A program made the position numbers and the translations under genes. Below are positions 34,301 to 41,500 of a DNA stretch of 64,000 nucleotides, piece by piece (positions within the stretch are counted from its first letter, which is position 1; every line of letters begins with the position of its first letter). The stretch comes from M3007 sp964484205. Its GTDB lineage: Bacteria; Bacteroidota; Bacteroidia; Chitinophagales; Saprospiraceae. The notes under the pieces are model-generated. The model saw only the letters and a list, made by a program, of their open reading frames with translations. It ran no database searches and was not told where the DNA came from. Location of the stretch: assembly GCA_964484205.1 (NCBI GenBank), contig CAZAEZ010000004.1, positions 164,051 to 228,050 on the forward strand, in the 5' to 3' direction.

Positions 34301-34701
34301 ACCTTCCCGCCCGGCGCCATGGTGAGACCGTCCTTCGCGCTGTATTGAAACGTCAGGTCCAAACCGGAAAAGTGGAATTGCGGCCCGTGCGCAAAGGCCC
34401 CGGGTTCCTTCACTTGCAGGGTAAAGTCGCCGGTTTTGCCGGTTTTAAACTGAATTTCGTAGAACGCATCGTTGGGTGCCGCCGGAAGGTCATTCAGCAG
34501 GAGATGACCGGTACCTGTCACCGTTGCGGCGCCATTCAACGGGCTTTGGGCCAGGGCCGCGCTTAGGCTAAGCAGCGTGGCATCTCCTCCCAGGCGGTAA
34601 CACCGAATGCCGTTTGAATGCAGTTCGAAGCCAAATTTAAAACCCGGTCCAGTACCTGAACGCTGGAGGAGCAACACTCCTCTTCCGATAACTTTTTGCA
34701 T
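31390..34701 (-). CDS. Giant-operon protein 1: 1103 residues with a LamG/concanavalin-like domain
   Basis: First gene of the six-gene operon. Residues about 280-445 form a LamG/concanavalin A-like jelly roll: SEAFSVELWIKPTARLQEG, then RIFINGAQVAERTD, then GEIHQLAIFNRALTAEDVA, the usual strand and ending motifs. Such domains bind carbohydrates or proteins. Flanking regions are beta-rich and unrecognised. A later segment (HSYTHNEGSGAQYLGF) resembles part of the 1265-residue neighbour. The last 90 residues include YVPVGTTLRQLLEKYAGIP and a Lys-Phe-Tyr-Phe terminus. There is no signal peptide or sorting domain, which is odd for a LamG protein. The start is ATG 34701 (MQKVIGRG). Confidence 0.77.
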   Translation of the reverse strand: MQKVIGRGVLLLQRSGTGPGFKFGFELHSNGIRCYRLGGDATLLSLSAALAQSPLNGAATVTGTGHLLLNDLPAAPNDAFYEIQFKTGKTGDFTLQVKEPGAFAHGPQFHFSGLDLTFQYSAKDGLTMAPGGKVQLHLYNSVFKKEEKLALVPEWRGESLVFASDSAGIQLDAIGTLGKFEVALGSDYDRWTQAQALYTFDGALGAQPDAPREFSVHDISGKGAPSLYFDGKDNFTEKKNAPYPATWTERGIAFAGKSMLASLAGDKPNLVVDAIQESEAFSVELWIKPTARLQEGPSRIFTIEGPGHNDNFIIGQGPWKVGDFKKAHHGPGAYLNVSFHYLPGGLAKMPNDWEKPFKSPPDSLSTAGPTHVVYSCNQDGVQRIFINGAQVAERTDRDYYNAWLGALRIALGNDLVSDNPWKGEIHQLAIFNRALTAEDVARHYHPALTITGDFSLDNMIPPLKDEVFPFHLSIREDAAALIATRAVDFDINPRIGFRHVHLECQKSAEPKSKWSFNGIFQTRFWDDPVLLYATLDTGGARLQLTSPNPSTEPVNHSPLNAVQLSFKKDKNWELAFGKNKELAVLPLVLENAMPGYGEFRLGDPQLSLGDPVSMKGNWLGESMTFTSDGAGAARVLKGSTKFALPFYLVLPPRVDPDTGDTFGEAIELDTVMQISLDVELSKEGFMGALKGISFTHENKKITLPDRRIYVPPVSKMALLGDLLETIKAQDETLFGGTRKHKEDYYLKTKTNSPYIFLSASDKPEDPVVSELPKIFKADYQSPAGNAIFSLKQTGSACTLTLTPGSANSAGIRAAYAGLMADVETRGGLDAGGLRVLQNRIAECLPLEYGDLLYYHYGWNMSENYIDLHPGMRLRVDFQQYQFVHITEQKAANGFAGAGSIYVPIHSYTHNEGSGAQYLGFGPFLSRLLSSARGKLSTDGAGGLFDLVKTGSRKPFFRLIFPNETIPAAAPERAVTIVGADRWQDLPTAIPMAADDTGSIISFFFRDRATIIPEIQVFVGNRELYVPVGTTLRQLLEKYAGIPAASASKPELAAFLGKTRPRRLLHTGPDSIPSYRFLNPGTTNVVKNQDVFDLPLIKGDKFYF

Positions 34702-34767
34702 AACAAAATTTTATAGCGAGATATGTTTTCAAGGTGTTGGTATCGATTTGAATGCGCAGCGCTGCCG

Positions 34768-34775
34768 CAAAAATC
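34768..34775 (-). promoter_or_regulatory. Weak promoter candidate for the giant-protein operon
   Basis: The minus strand reads GATTTTTG followed by CGGC, one base from TAnnTTTG, 67 nt upstream of the first operon ATG. The same TTTTGCGGC context follows the clearer boxes of gldA and the 39.9-kb gene. Apart from this, 34702-35028 shows no gene. Confidence 0.3.
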
Positions 34776-35028
34776 ATCTTTTGGGATAGCCAAGCCAGCC
34801 TGGGATTACCTCAGGTGCAGTTCATTTGGGGGCAAATACAGAAGTGTGTTGGAAATTGACCTGGCCTGCGTTTTCATTTGAAAAAATTAATGGGTAAGCC
34901 AAGGTAACACAAAGGCGCCATGTTTAAAAATATGGCCTGGATATTTTAAAAAATAATAATCTAAAAGACGCCAATGACGCCAATGAAAACACGGACAGGT
35001 GGACAAAAATGTGGTTTGTTAAAAGCAA

Positions 35029-35220
35029 GTGTCGGGGGGGGGGGGGGGGACCCCCCCACACCACCCCACCCACGCCGGGAAAAAATTGCCCCGCCAAAAC
35101 CCCCCACCACCGCCCCCCCCCCCCCNNNNNNNNNNCCCAAATAAAACCTTCCATGGTTTCAAAATTTTTTTTTTTTTAAAATCATTGTGGGGGGGCGCCT
35201 CCCCCCCCCCCCGACACTCC
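35029..35220. other. Scaffold join: 10 Ns with homopolymer-rich flanks
   Basis: N bases occupy 35126-35135. The flanks hold long G, C and T runs (35033-35054, 35114-35125, 35166-35178, 35190-35212) unlike anything else in the window. The stretch from about 35056 to 35125 is a corrupted copy of about 35216-35283. GTGTCGGGG on the left and CCCCGACAC on the right form an inverted pair. This is a probable assembly artefact around a GC-rich palindrome. Predicted frames here should be ignored. Confidence 0.9.
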
Positions 35221-35261
35221 AGCCCACAGTCGCCTTGAAAAAGTGGCCCGGCAAAAGCCCC

Positions 35262-35993
35262 CTACCAGCGCCGCCGCCCAAGCGACAGCACCGTGGCCGC
35301 CAGGAAAACCGCCGACAACGACAGGAAATACACCAGGTCGCGGGTATCCAGCACGCCGCGGCTCATGGAATTGTAGTGGTACTGGATGCCGAAAGCCTGC
35401 ACGAGATCGTCTGTTTTGCCAAAAAATATCGGCAAGCGGCTCAGGTAGTCAAAGGCCATGAAAATAAAGAAGCAGAGAAATGCCGCCAGCAGGAAGGCCA
35501 CGATCTGGTTGTTGGTGAGCGAAGAGGCGAAAATACCGATCGAAACAAATGCCGCAGCCAGGAAGACCAGGCCGATGTAGGAGCCCCAAATACCGCCCGA
35601 ATCCAGGTTGCCGGGCGTGGCGCCGAGCTGATACACCGTAATGTAATACAGCACCGTGGGCAACAGGGCAAACACCACGAGCGTCAGGCAGGCCAGAAAT
35701 TTTCCGCCGACGATCTGCCAATCCGATACCGGACGGGTGACCAGCAACTCGATCGTGCCGGCCTGGGTTTCCTCCGCAAATGTGCGCATGGTCACCGCCG
35801 GGATCAGGAACAAAAAGATCAGCGGTGCCATGGAAAACAGGGTGTCCATGGAGGCGTAGTTGCCGTCGAGCACGCTGTAGTCCGGAAACACCCACATGAC
35901 CAGGCCCATCAGCACGAGGAAAATCCCGATGACGATGTACCCGATCAGGGACGAAAAAAAGGCGTTGATTTCTTTGTTAAATATGGCGAGCAT
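35262..35993 (-). CDS. gldF: Gliding-motility ABC transporter permease GldF
   Basis: The 243-residue permease has six likely membrane segments, for example SSLIGYIVIGIFLVLMGLV, APLIFLFLIPAVTM, LVVFALLPTVLYYI and VAFLLAAFLCFFIFMAF. Between the first two pairs is the ABC-2 signature FAEETQAGTIELLVTRPVSDW typical of GldF. GldF works with the ATPase GldA and with GldG in an inner-membrane complex needed for gliding in Flavobacterium. The gene follows gldA by 14 nt. The expected gldG should come next but the scaffold join lies there. The protein itself is complete; its stop is 42 nt from the poor sequence. Confidence 0.9.
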   Translation of the reverse strand: MLAIFNKEINAFFSSLIGYIVIGIFLVLMGLVMWVFPDYSVLDGNYASMDTLFSMAPLIFLFLIPAVTMRTFAEETQAGTIELLVTRPVSDWQIVGGKFLACLTLVVFALLPTVLYYITVYQLGATPGNLDSGGIWGSYIGLVFLAAAFVSIGIFASSLTNNQIVAFLLAAFLCFFIFMAFDYLSRLPIFFGKTDDLVQAFGIQYHYNSMSRGVLDTRDLVYFLSLSAVFLAATVLSLGRRRW

Positions 35994-36007
35994 AATCGGA
36001 TACGGGC

Positions 36008-36913
36008 TTATTTGGTGAGTTGCTGAAACACATCCTCCACGCTGAACACCGCTTTGTGCAGCTCAAGCAGGGTAAGTTTCTTTTCGGCGGCAAACGCGGA
36101 AACGGCCGGGCGCAGGTCGTCGCCGGCGGCGGCGCGCAGTTGCCAGCGGTTGGGGCCCACGGCCGTCACCTGTTGAACTTTTGGCAGCGCTTTCAACAAG
36201 TTGGCATCTACCGGTTCGCCAAATTCAACAGTGACGATACTCTGCCCGCTGAACTGCTGCTTGAGCGCGCCGATGGAGGCATCCGCCACAATTTTTCCAA
36301 GATTGATAATGATCGCCCGGTCGCAAACGGCCTCCACCTCGCCCAAAATGTGGGTCGACAGGATGACCGTTTTTTCTTTGCCCAAATCCCGGATCAGCTG
36401 CCGGATCTCCACGATCTGGTTCGGGTCGAGCCCGGAGGTCGGCTCATCCAGGATCAGCACCTGCGGGTCGTGCAGCATGGCCTGCGCCAGGCCGACACGC
36501 TGGCGGTACCCTTTCGACAATTCGCCGATCTGTTTGTGGCGGTGGCTGACCAGGCCTGTGCGCTCCACCATGGCATCGACACGCCGGCGGACCTTGGGCA
36601 CCTGGTGCAGTTTGGCCGTAAACTCCAGGTATTCGCGCACGTACATGTCTTTGTACAGGGGGTTGTTTTCCGGTAGGTAGCCGATACAGGCACGCGCCTC
36701 CATCGGTTGCCTGAGCACATCGAAATCGCACACCGCCACCGTGCCTCCACTTGGCGGCAGGTACCCGGTGATGATTTTCATCGTGGTGGTTTTACCGGCG
36801 CCGTTCGGGCCCAGAAAACCGAGCACTTCGCCTTGTTTGGTCTCGAAGGAGATATCGTCCACGGCGTGTTGCGCACCGTATATTTTAGTCAGATGTTGAA
36901 CGTTTACCGACAC
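36008..36913 (-). CDS. gldA: Gliding-motility ABC transporter ATP-binding protein GldA
   Basis: The 301-residue cytoplasmic ATPase has Walker A GPNGAGKTTTMKI, Q-loop region GYLPENNPLYKDM, signature LSKGYRQRVGLAQAM, Walker B VLILDEPTSGLDPNQ and switch His in LSTHILGEVEAVC. A C-terminal domain of about 80 residues follows. The frame extends upstream to 36994, but a TACTTTTG promoter box lies inside that extension. GTG 36913 (MSVNVQHLTKIYG) is therefore the start. It forms a unit with gldF. The gld name rests on the pairing with the GldF-like permease and the phylum; other ABC-2 exporters share the fold. Confidence 0.88.
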   Translation of the reverse strand: MSVNVQHLTKIYGAQHAVDDISFETKQGEVLGFLGPNGAGKTTTMKIITGYLPPSGGTVAVCDFDVLRQPMEARACIGYLPENNPLYKDMYVREYLEFTAKLHQVPKVRRRVDAMVERTGLVSHRHKQIGELSKGYRQRVGLAQAMLHDPQVLILDEPTSGLDPNQIVEIRQLIRDLGKEKTVILSTHILGEVEAVCDRAIIINLGKIVADASIGALKQQFSGQSIVTVEFGEPVDANLLKALPKVQQVTAVGPNRWQLRAAAGDDLRPAVSAFAAEKKLTLLELHKAVFSVEDVFQQLTK

Positions 36914-36949
36914 GTTGTTTTTGTTAAATGGTTGCTGGTTCGGGTGCCG

Positions 36950-36957
36950 CAAAAGTA
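36950..36957 (-). promoter_or_regulatory. -7 box (TACTTTTG) for gldA-gldF
   Basis: An exact TAnnTTTG match 37 nt upstream of the GTG start. It decides the start, because it lies within the longer open frame. Confidence 0.6.
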
Positions 36958-37126
36958 GGTAAAATGCCCAAACAGGCCGGAAGATTGTCGGCACGCCAAC
37001 ATTTGCCTATCCTTGGGCCGTATTTTTAAACTCCGGCGGGGTTTTGAACGTTATTTCCCCGCATTGAGGTAGTTAAAACGTTAACCGCTTTGAATGCCAA
37101 ACCGGGATCAAATCCGCGAAAATCCG

Positions 37127-37250
37127 CGTTTCGCCGGAGGCGAATCCGTTTCATCCGCGTTCTTTTGATACGCGCTCGGTAGTAAAATCGCACTTCCCCA
37201 ACGTAGAGCGATTTGAACGCGGATACCGCGGATTCGCCTCCGGCGAAACG
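37127..37250. repeat. Inverted repeat with exact 22-nt arms
   Basis: Arms 37127-37148 and 37229-37250 (core TTTCGCCGGAGGCGAATCC) are exact reverse complements. Related ATCCGCG motifs lie around them. The 36914-37332 interval otherwise holds only the gldA promoter and a weak TAGGTTTA (37297-37304) before the DUF547 gene. Confidence 0.75.
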
Positions 37251-37332
37251 CAGATATTGATGCCGGTTAAGGCAATTTCCAGATGAAGGCAAAACGTAGG
37301 TTTAAATAAATTTATCCAAAAAAAAGCCATCC

Positions 37333-38076
37333 ATGTTCCACAACACAAATTCGCACCGGCCAATCCTTCGCCTGAGCGGCTTGCTCCTTTTGCTTTTTTT
37401 ATTCTCCCCCGAACGCAGCCCGGCGCAAAGTAAAACTGCGGGCTTGCACGACAGCTGGGATAAATTGCTGCGCAAACACGTCGGCGCCGACGGAAAAGTA
37501 GATTACAAGGGTTTCCAAACCGACAAGGCCGCGCTCGACGCCTACCTGAAAACGCTGGCCGGCAACCCGCCCGCCGATACCTGGAGCCGGGCCGAAAAAA
37601 TGGCCTACTGGATCAATGCCTACAACGCGTTTACGATTGATCTGATCGCAGATAATTATCCCGTGTCGAGTATTTTAAAACTGGACGGCGGCAAAACCTG
37701 GGACGTCAAACGCATTACCCTTGGCGGAAAAAAATATAGCCTGAACCAGATCGAAAACGAGATACTGCGGCCCCAGTTCAACGATGCCCGCATTCACTTT
37801 GCCATCAACTGCGCGGCCAAATCCTGCCCGCCCCTGCTAAACAAAGCCTACACGGCTGGCAACCTCGAACGCACCCTGGAGCAACGCACCCGGCAATTTA
37901 TCAATGACGGGAAGTACAACAGCCTGTCTGGAAAGGCCGCATCGGTCAGCAAAATTTTTGAATGGTATGCCGCCGATTTTGGCGATCTGCGGGTGTTTTT
38001 GAACAAGTATGCCGCAAAAAAACTGAAGCCCGGGGCTGTGATAACGTATAAAAATTACGACTGGGATTTGAATTAA
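37333..38076 (+). CDS. DUF547 domain secreted protein
   Basis: The 247-residue product has a signal peptide (hydrophobic LSGLLLLLFLF, cleavage after about residue 32) and a DUF547 domain. Family landmarks are KVDYKGFQTDKAALDAYL, EKMAYWINAYNAFTIDLI, INCAAKSCPPL and a C-terminal FEWYAADFG. The NAYN and NCAAKSCP blocks are the most conserved parts of this widespread, functionally uncharacterised family, and the Cys and His residues there have led others to suspect an enzyme. It should be periplasmic or outer-membrane associated. Its TAA stop falls at the first bases of the palindromic element that follows. Confidence 0.85.
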   Translation: MFHNTNSHRPILRLSGLLLLLFLFSPERSPAQSKTAGLHDSWDKLLRKHVGADGKVDYKGFQTDKAALDAYLKTLAGNPPADTWSRAEKMAYWINAYNAFTIDLIADNYPVSSILKLDGGKTWDVKRITLGGKKYSLNQIENEILRPQFNDARIHFAINCAAKSCPPLLNKAYTAGNLERTLEQRTRQFINDGKYNSLSGKAASVSKIFEWYAADFGDLRVFLNKYAAKKLKPGAVITYKNYDWDLN

Positions 38077-38468
38077 TCCGAACCTCTACCGGCGTGCGTT
38101 GATTGGTAATATTTGTGGTAACCATCTGGCTTTTAGCATTTCTCCCTTTCGCTTGTACAGGTTCCTCCCCCGCAAAGCGGGGTCGGAATGACAAGGCTCA
38201 TTGCGTAAAACATGGAGGGGCGGTAAATCCTGGTAAGGCAACATTGCGGCGCCCCTCCCCTTTGGCCCAACTGCTGCGGGTGCTCCTGAGGCCAAAATTG
38301 GGGGGCGCCGTAATGTTCCGTTATTCCAAATCTTTCGCCCCCCAAATTCTTAAAACGAGGTTTTGTCATTCCGACCCCGCTTTGCGGGGGAGGAACCTGT
38401 ACAAGCGAAAAGAGCGAGGTTGCTGTTAATTATAACTAATCAATGCACGCCGGTACCGGTTCGGATTA
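38074..38468. repeat. Large nested palindromic element (about 395 bp)
   Basis: Ends TAATCCGAACC / GGTTCGGATTA are exact complements and continue as imperfect arms (ACCGGCGTGC...). Exact 48-nt arms lie at about 38147-38194 and 38363-38410. Next come arms with GGCAACATTGCGGCGCCCC and its near complement. A central stem pairs GCGCCCCTCCCCTTTGGCC with GGCCAAAATTGGGGGGCGC. Almost the whole 395 bp could fold on itself around 38270. The DUF547 stop codon is inside its left end. Confidence 0.85.
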
Positions 38469-38523
38469 CAGATCGCCCGAACCGGAGGTTCGGGTTACAG
38501 ATCGCCCGAACCGGAGGTTCGGG
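38466..38523. repeat. Two tandem 29-nt hairpin units
   Basis: Units 38466-38494 and 38495-38523 are identical and each contains CCCGAACCGGAGGTTCGGG (8-bp stem, 3-nt loop). They resemble the terminus of the adjacent palindrome. They end exactly at the stop codon of the minus-strand gene, so they could terminate its transcription. Confidence 0.8.
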
Positions 38524-39930
38524 TTACTTCAGCTCCCGTTCGAACATCGTTTCCAACTGCCCCGCCACCAGGTTCTTCGCAATGATGATCCGGTCTTTGT
38601 TCAGCAAATACAGCTCCGGTGTGATGTCGACGTAGTATTTGGCGTAAATCGCCCGGTTGGTCGGGTCGAATACGTTGGTAAACGTAAAGCCGTTTTTCCT
38701 GATAAACTTGCGCCATTCGTCGTCGGTGGTATTCACGGCAATACCGTAAAAATCGACGCCGCGGTCTTTCCAGCGCTCATAGATTTTTTGAATTTCCGGC
38801 GCCTGCTCCTGGCAGTGCTCGCAATCGGGGCTGAACATAAACACCACAATCAGGGGCGCCGTCATTTCATAAATACTTTTGTATTCGCCGTTGATATCCT
38901 GCGCGCGCACATCCGGGCCTTTGCGCCCCATCAGGCTGGCTTTCATCTCATCGACCTTGGCGCGCAGTTTGTTCACGTTTTCCGGGGAATCCCAAAAGGC
39001 GTTTTCAGGCGTGATGTACTTGTCGATCATATGCACGTACACCGCCTCGCCGTCCATCACTTTCGTTTTTCCGTTTTCATAATTTAACCCGATCCAGTTG
39101 ACGAAAAACTTGAAGTACTCCGGGTAGGGCAACACGCGCTGCACGAGGGGGTCGGCCACCGCGATGATCGAGTCGGGGCGCTGCGGCGTGAGTTCAGTGA
39201 TGTAGCGGCGCAATTTGTTGACAATTACCGGCGTGCTGAGCAGGCGGGCATCTGAAAAGTCAACCCCATCCCAGAAGTGTGTGCGGTAGTACAGCAGGTT
39301 GCCCAGGGTGTCCACGTCGCCGTTGGGCTTGCGCCTGTCCGGCCATTCCGGATTAGCGCCGGCGGTTTTGAATTTGGTAAAAAAAGCATCCGGGAAGGCC
39401 GTGTAGATTTCCTGCAAGTGCGCTTCCCGTTCGGCCAGCAATTGGGTTTGGCGGGCTTTGGCCTGATTGTAGGCGTCCGAACCCGGCGGATTGTTGCGCA
39501 TAAGTTGGGACACCTGGTTCAGTTCCGGTTCCTGGGCGAGCTGAAACCGGAAATTCCGGTACAGCAACTCCGTATTGATCGAACCTTCCACCTGCATGCT
39601 TCCCGGAATGTCGTTCACCCTGGTGCGCAGGGTCATGTGCTGATCCTTGTCGATCAGGATGGAAAAATTCTTTTGGCCCGGCAACAGGAAATAGTAAAAC
39701 CCGGGCAACAGCGGTTTTTCCCGGCGCAGCAGGAAGTGCCCTTTGGCGTCGGCGACAGCAGAATCGGCGAGGTAATTTTGGTCGCCATAGGTACCGACCA
39801 GCCGCACTTTACCAGCTTGCATACCCTCAACGTACACATCAATCAGGGTGCTGTCGGCGATAACGGGCGCTCCATTGGCAAACAATAAATTTTGGGTCAA
39901 AGCGAAAAAACACAGGATCAGTAGACGCAT
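38524..39930 (-). CDS. Secreted thioredoxin-like protein with DUF4369/DUF5106-type N-terminal regions
   Basis: From ATG 39930 the 468-residue product has a signal peptide (MRLLILCFFALTQNLLFANG). A beta-rich N-terminal domain (about 25-130) resembles DUF4369, a helical middle (about 140-320) is DUF5106-like, and a C-terminal thioredoxin fold starts near 330. The redox motif is CEHC in SPDCEHCQEQAPEIQ, and the cis-Pro region is DITPELYLLNKD, with a Thr-Pro. Such proteins are common in Bacteroidota envelopes as disulfide reductases or oxidases; the target is unknown. The frame reaches 40014, but a TATTTTTG promoter box lies within that extension. The stop codon forms the end of the hairpin repeats at 38466-38523. 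Confidence 0.87.
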   Translation of the reverse strand: MRLLILCFFALTQNLLFANGAPVIADSTLIDVYVEGMQAGKVRLVGTYGDQNYLADSAVADAKGHFLLRREKPLLPGFYYFLLPGQKNFSILIDKDQHMTLRTRVNDIPGSMQVEGSINTELLYRNFRFQLAQEPELNQVSQLMRNNPPGSDAYNQAKARQTQLLAEREAHLQEIYTAFPDAFFTKFKTAGANPEWPDRRKPNGDVDTLGNLLYYRTHFWDGVDFSDARLLSTPVIVNKLRRYITELTPQRPDSIIAVADPLVQRVLPYPEYFKFFVNWIGLNYENGKTKVMDGEAVYVHMIDKYITPENAFWDSPENVNKLRAKVDEMKASLMGRKGPDVRAQDINGEYKSIYEMTAPLIVVFMFSPDCEHCQEQAPEIQKIYERWKDRGVDFYGIAVNTTDDEWRKFIRKNGFTFTNVFDPTNRAIYAKYYVDITPELYLLNKDRIIIAKNLVAGQLETMFERELK

Positions 39931-39960
39931 CAATTTTGCTTTTTTTAGTTCAAACAGCCG

Positions 39961-39968
39961 CAAAAATA
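39961..39968 (-). promoter_or_regulatory. -7 box (TATTTTTG) for the thioredoxin-like gene
   Basis: An exact TAnnTTTG match 31 nt before ATG 39930. It lies inside the longer open frame and so supports the shorter start. Confidence 0.6.
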
Positions 39969-40052
39969 GCGCCGCCGTACGGGTAGGGAAAATGCTTTTG
40001 GGAATTATTGACATTCCCGGCCAATACCGGCCGCTGAATTTAACACCATGTT

Positions 40053-40060
40053 TACCTTTG
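40053..40060 (+). promoter_or_regulatory. -7 box (TACCTTTG) for the FKBP lipoprotein gene
   Basis: An exact TAnnTTTG match 33 nt before ATG 40093. It falls inside the in-frame extension to 40048, so 40093 is the start. Confidence 0.6.
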
Positions 40061-40092
40061 GGCCTCTTCCAAACATAAACACGTTGTTTTTT

Positions 40093-40539
40093 ATGAAAAA
40101 ATTATTCGTTTTGGCCGTTGCTGCCCTTTTCTTCGGCAGCTGCAGCAAAGAAGATCAGGCCGTGATCGACCGGGATATTATCCTGGATTACCTGGCCACC
40201 AGCAACCTCGATGCCACCGAACACGAGTCCGGCATTTTTTACATCATCGACACCCCGGGCCAGGGCGGCAATCCCACCCTCAACGCCGAAGTGACGGTGC
40301 GGTACAAAGGCTACTACCTCGACGGACAGGTTTTTGATGAAACACCCGGTTCCGAAACCCGCACCTGGCCGCTTTCGCTGCTCATTGAAGGCTGGCAAAT
40401 TTGCATTCCCCTGCTGAAAAAAGACGGGAAAGGCCTGTTTATCATCCCTTCCGGGCTGGCGTACGGCTCCAATCCGCCCCAGGGTGTGCGGAAAAATGCC
40501 GTTATGGCTTTTGAAATTGAACTGGTGGATTTCCAGTAG
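40093..40539 (+). CDS. FKBP-type peptidyl-prolyl isomerase lipoprotein
   Basis: The 148-residue product begins MKKLFVLAVAALFFGSCSKE with a lipobox ending at Cys17, so it is lipid-anchored in the envelope. The FKBP domain follows from about residue 55: VTVRYKGYYLDGQVFDETPG, PLSLLIEGWQICIPLLKKDG, FIIPSGLAYG and VMAFEIELVDF. These are the active-site blocks of FKBP cis-trans prolyl isomerases. The usual VI.GW hydrophobic core is present as LIEGW. It probably helps fold exported proteins. It is read alone, 105 nt before gcvH, with its own promoter. Confidence 0.92.
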   Translation: MKKLFVLAVAALFFGSCSKEDQAVIDRDIILDYLATSNLDATEHESGIFYIIDTPGQGGNPTLNAEVTVRYKGYYLDGQVFDETPGSETRTWPLSLLIEGWQICIPLLKKDGKGLFIIPSGLAYGSNPPQGVRKNAVMAFEIELVDFQ

Positions 40540-40574
40540 GCGCAGGCAATACCTAATATTTTTTTATCTCAAAA

Positions 40575-40604
40575 TTTGCCGCCGAAGCAAATCTTGTATT
40601 TTTG
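40575..40604 (+). promoter_or_regulatory. Complete Bacteroidota promoter for gcvH
   Basis: TTTG (40575-40578), an 18-nt spacer, then TATTTTTG (40597-40604) match the -33/-7 arrangement. It lies 40 nt before the gcvH ATG, and is the clearest two-part promoter in the window. Confidence 0.7.
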
Positions 40605-40644
40605 GCCCTTTCTAAAATTTTCAATTTTAAATATCCAACGCAAC

Positions 40645-41037
40645 ATGAACTTTCCGGACAATTGCAGATACACCGATGACCACGAATGGGTACGCGTCGA
40701 CAGCAATAACATCGCCTACATCGGCATTACTGATTTTGCTCAAAGCGAACTGGGCGAACTCGTGTATATCGAAGTGGAAACGGTCGGCCAAACGGTAAAC
40801 GCCCACGATGTTTTTGGTACCGTTGAAGCGGTTAAAACCACCTCCGACCTGTTTATGCCCGTGGCAGGTAAAGTACTGGAATTCAATCCAAAGCTCGACG
40901 ACAGCCAGGGCGGCAATCCCGCACTCATCAACGAAGACCCTTACGGCGACGGCTGGATCATCAAAATTGAAATGGCCAATCCCGCCGATGTGAACAGCCT
41001 GATGAACGCCGCGGCCTATCAGGAACACGTGCAGTGA
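40645..41037 (+). CDS. gcvH: Glycine cleavage system H protein
   Basis: The 130-residue product carries the lipoyl group that shuttles the aminomethyl intermediate between the P, T and L proteins of glycine cleavage. It matches the family end to end: YTDDHEWVRVDSNNIAYIGI, AQSELGELVYIEVETVG, the lipoylation site in GTVEAVKTTSDLFMP (Lys), ALINEDPYGDGWIIKIEM, and the helical C terminus. The frame is open from 40576, but ATG 40645 follows the promoter and fits the family length. It is a single gene; the other gcv genes are not in the window. Its 3' side is a 780-nt region of repeats. Confidence 0.97.
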   Translation: MNFPDNCRYTDDHEWVRVDSNNIAYIGITDFAQSELGELVYIEVETVGQTVNAHDVFGTVEAVKTTSDLFMPVAGKVLEFNPKLDDSQGGNPALINEDPYGDGWIIKIEMANPADVNSLMNAAAYQEHVQ

Positions 41038-41201
41038 TTTTTAATATCCCCGATACTCGCCCTACGGCTTGAAACCTGTCCATTACATCCAGGTTGGCTA
41101 AAATGGATTTTTGCGAATTAAATTCACTTTTCAGCCGCCGGGGCAACCCCCACCCTGTCGGGGCTCCCGATCACCCAAAAGTTGGTTGTTTTTTTTAGGA
41201 T

Positions 41202-41464
41202 AACGTGAGTTTGGGATAGGTTTCAGCAGATGTCTCCCTCCGGTCGACATGACAAGTCGCTGCCATTTAAGGTGATCTATCAGGTTTTTCGCTACGCTCA
41301 AAACTTGCACACCGCTTGAGGAAGTTTTGAGCGTAGCGAAAAACCTGATAAAGAAGTTTGCAGAACGTATGTTGTCATGTCGACCGGAGGGAGACATCTG
41401 ATTGATAGCATGTTAAATCACGTAATCGTTAATTGAATGATCAAATCTATCCAAAACTCACGTT
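41202..41464. repeat. MITE-like palindromic element (263 bp) with terminal inverted and direct repeats
   Basis: Terminal arms AACGTGAGTTTGGGATAG (41202-41219) and 41447-41464 match at 17 of 18 positions. AGGAT occurs directly repeated at both outer edges (41197-41201 and 41465-41469). Inside are exact 29-nt arms (41227-41255 and 41372-41400; core CTCCCTCCGGTCGACATGAC) and inner arms with TTTTTCGCTACGCTCAAAAC (about 41278-41306 and 41322-41350). Confidence 0.87.
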
Positions 41465-41500
41465 AGGATAGGTAAAAAGCCAAATTGTAGATTTTTTAGG

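Noticed and set aside
13352..34701. Contractile injection system, Tc toxin or phage cluster
   Set aside because: No sheath, tube, baseplate, Rhs, capsid or portal features were seen in any of the six proteins.
35029..35238. Short open frames with proline/glycine runs around the Ns
   Set aside because: They arise from homopolymer artefacts at the scaffold join.
38466..38523. Tandem repeats as a CRISPR array
   Set aside because: Only two identical 29-nt units with no spacer between them and no cas genes.
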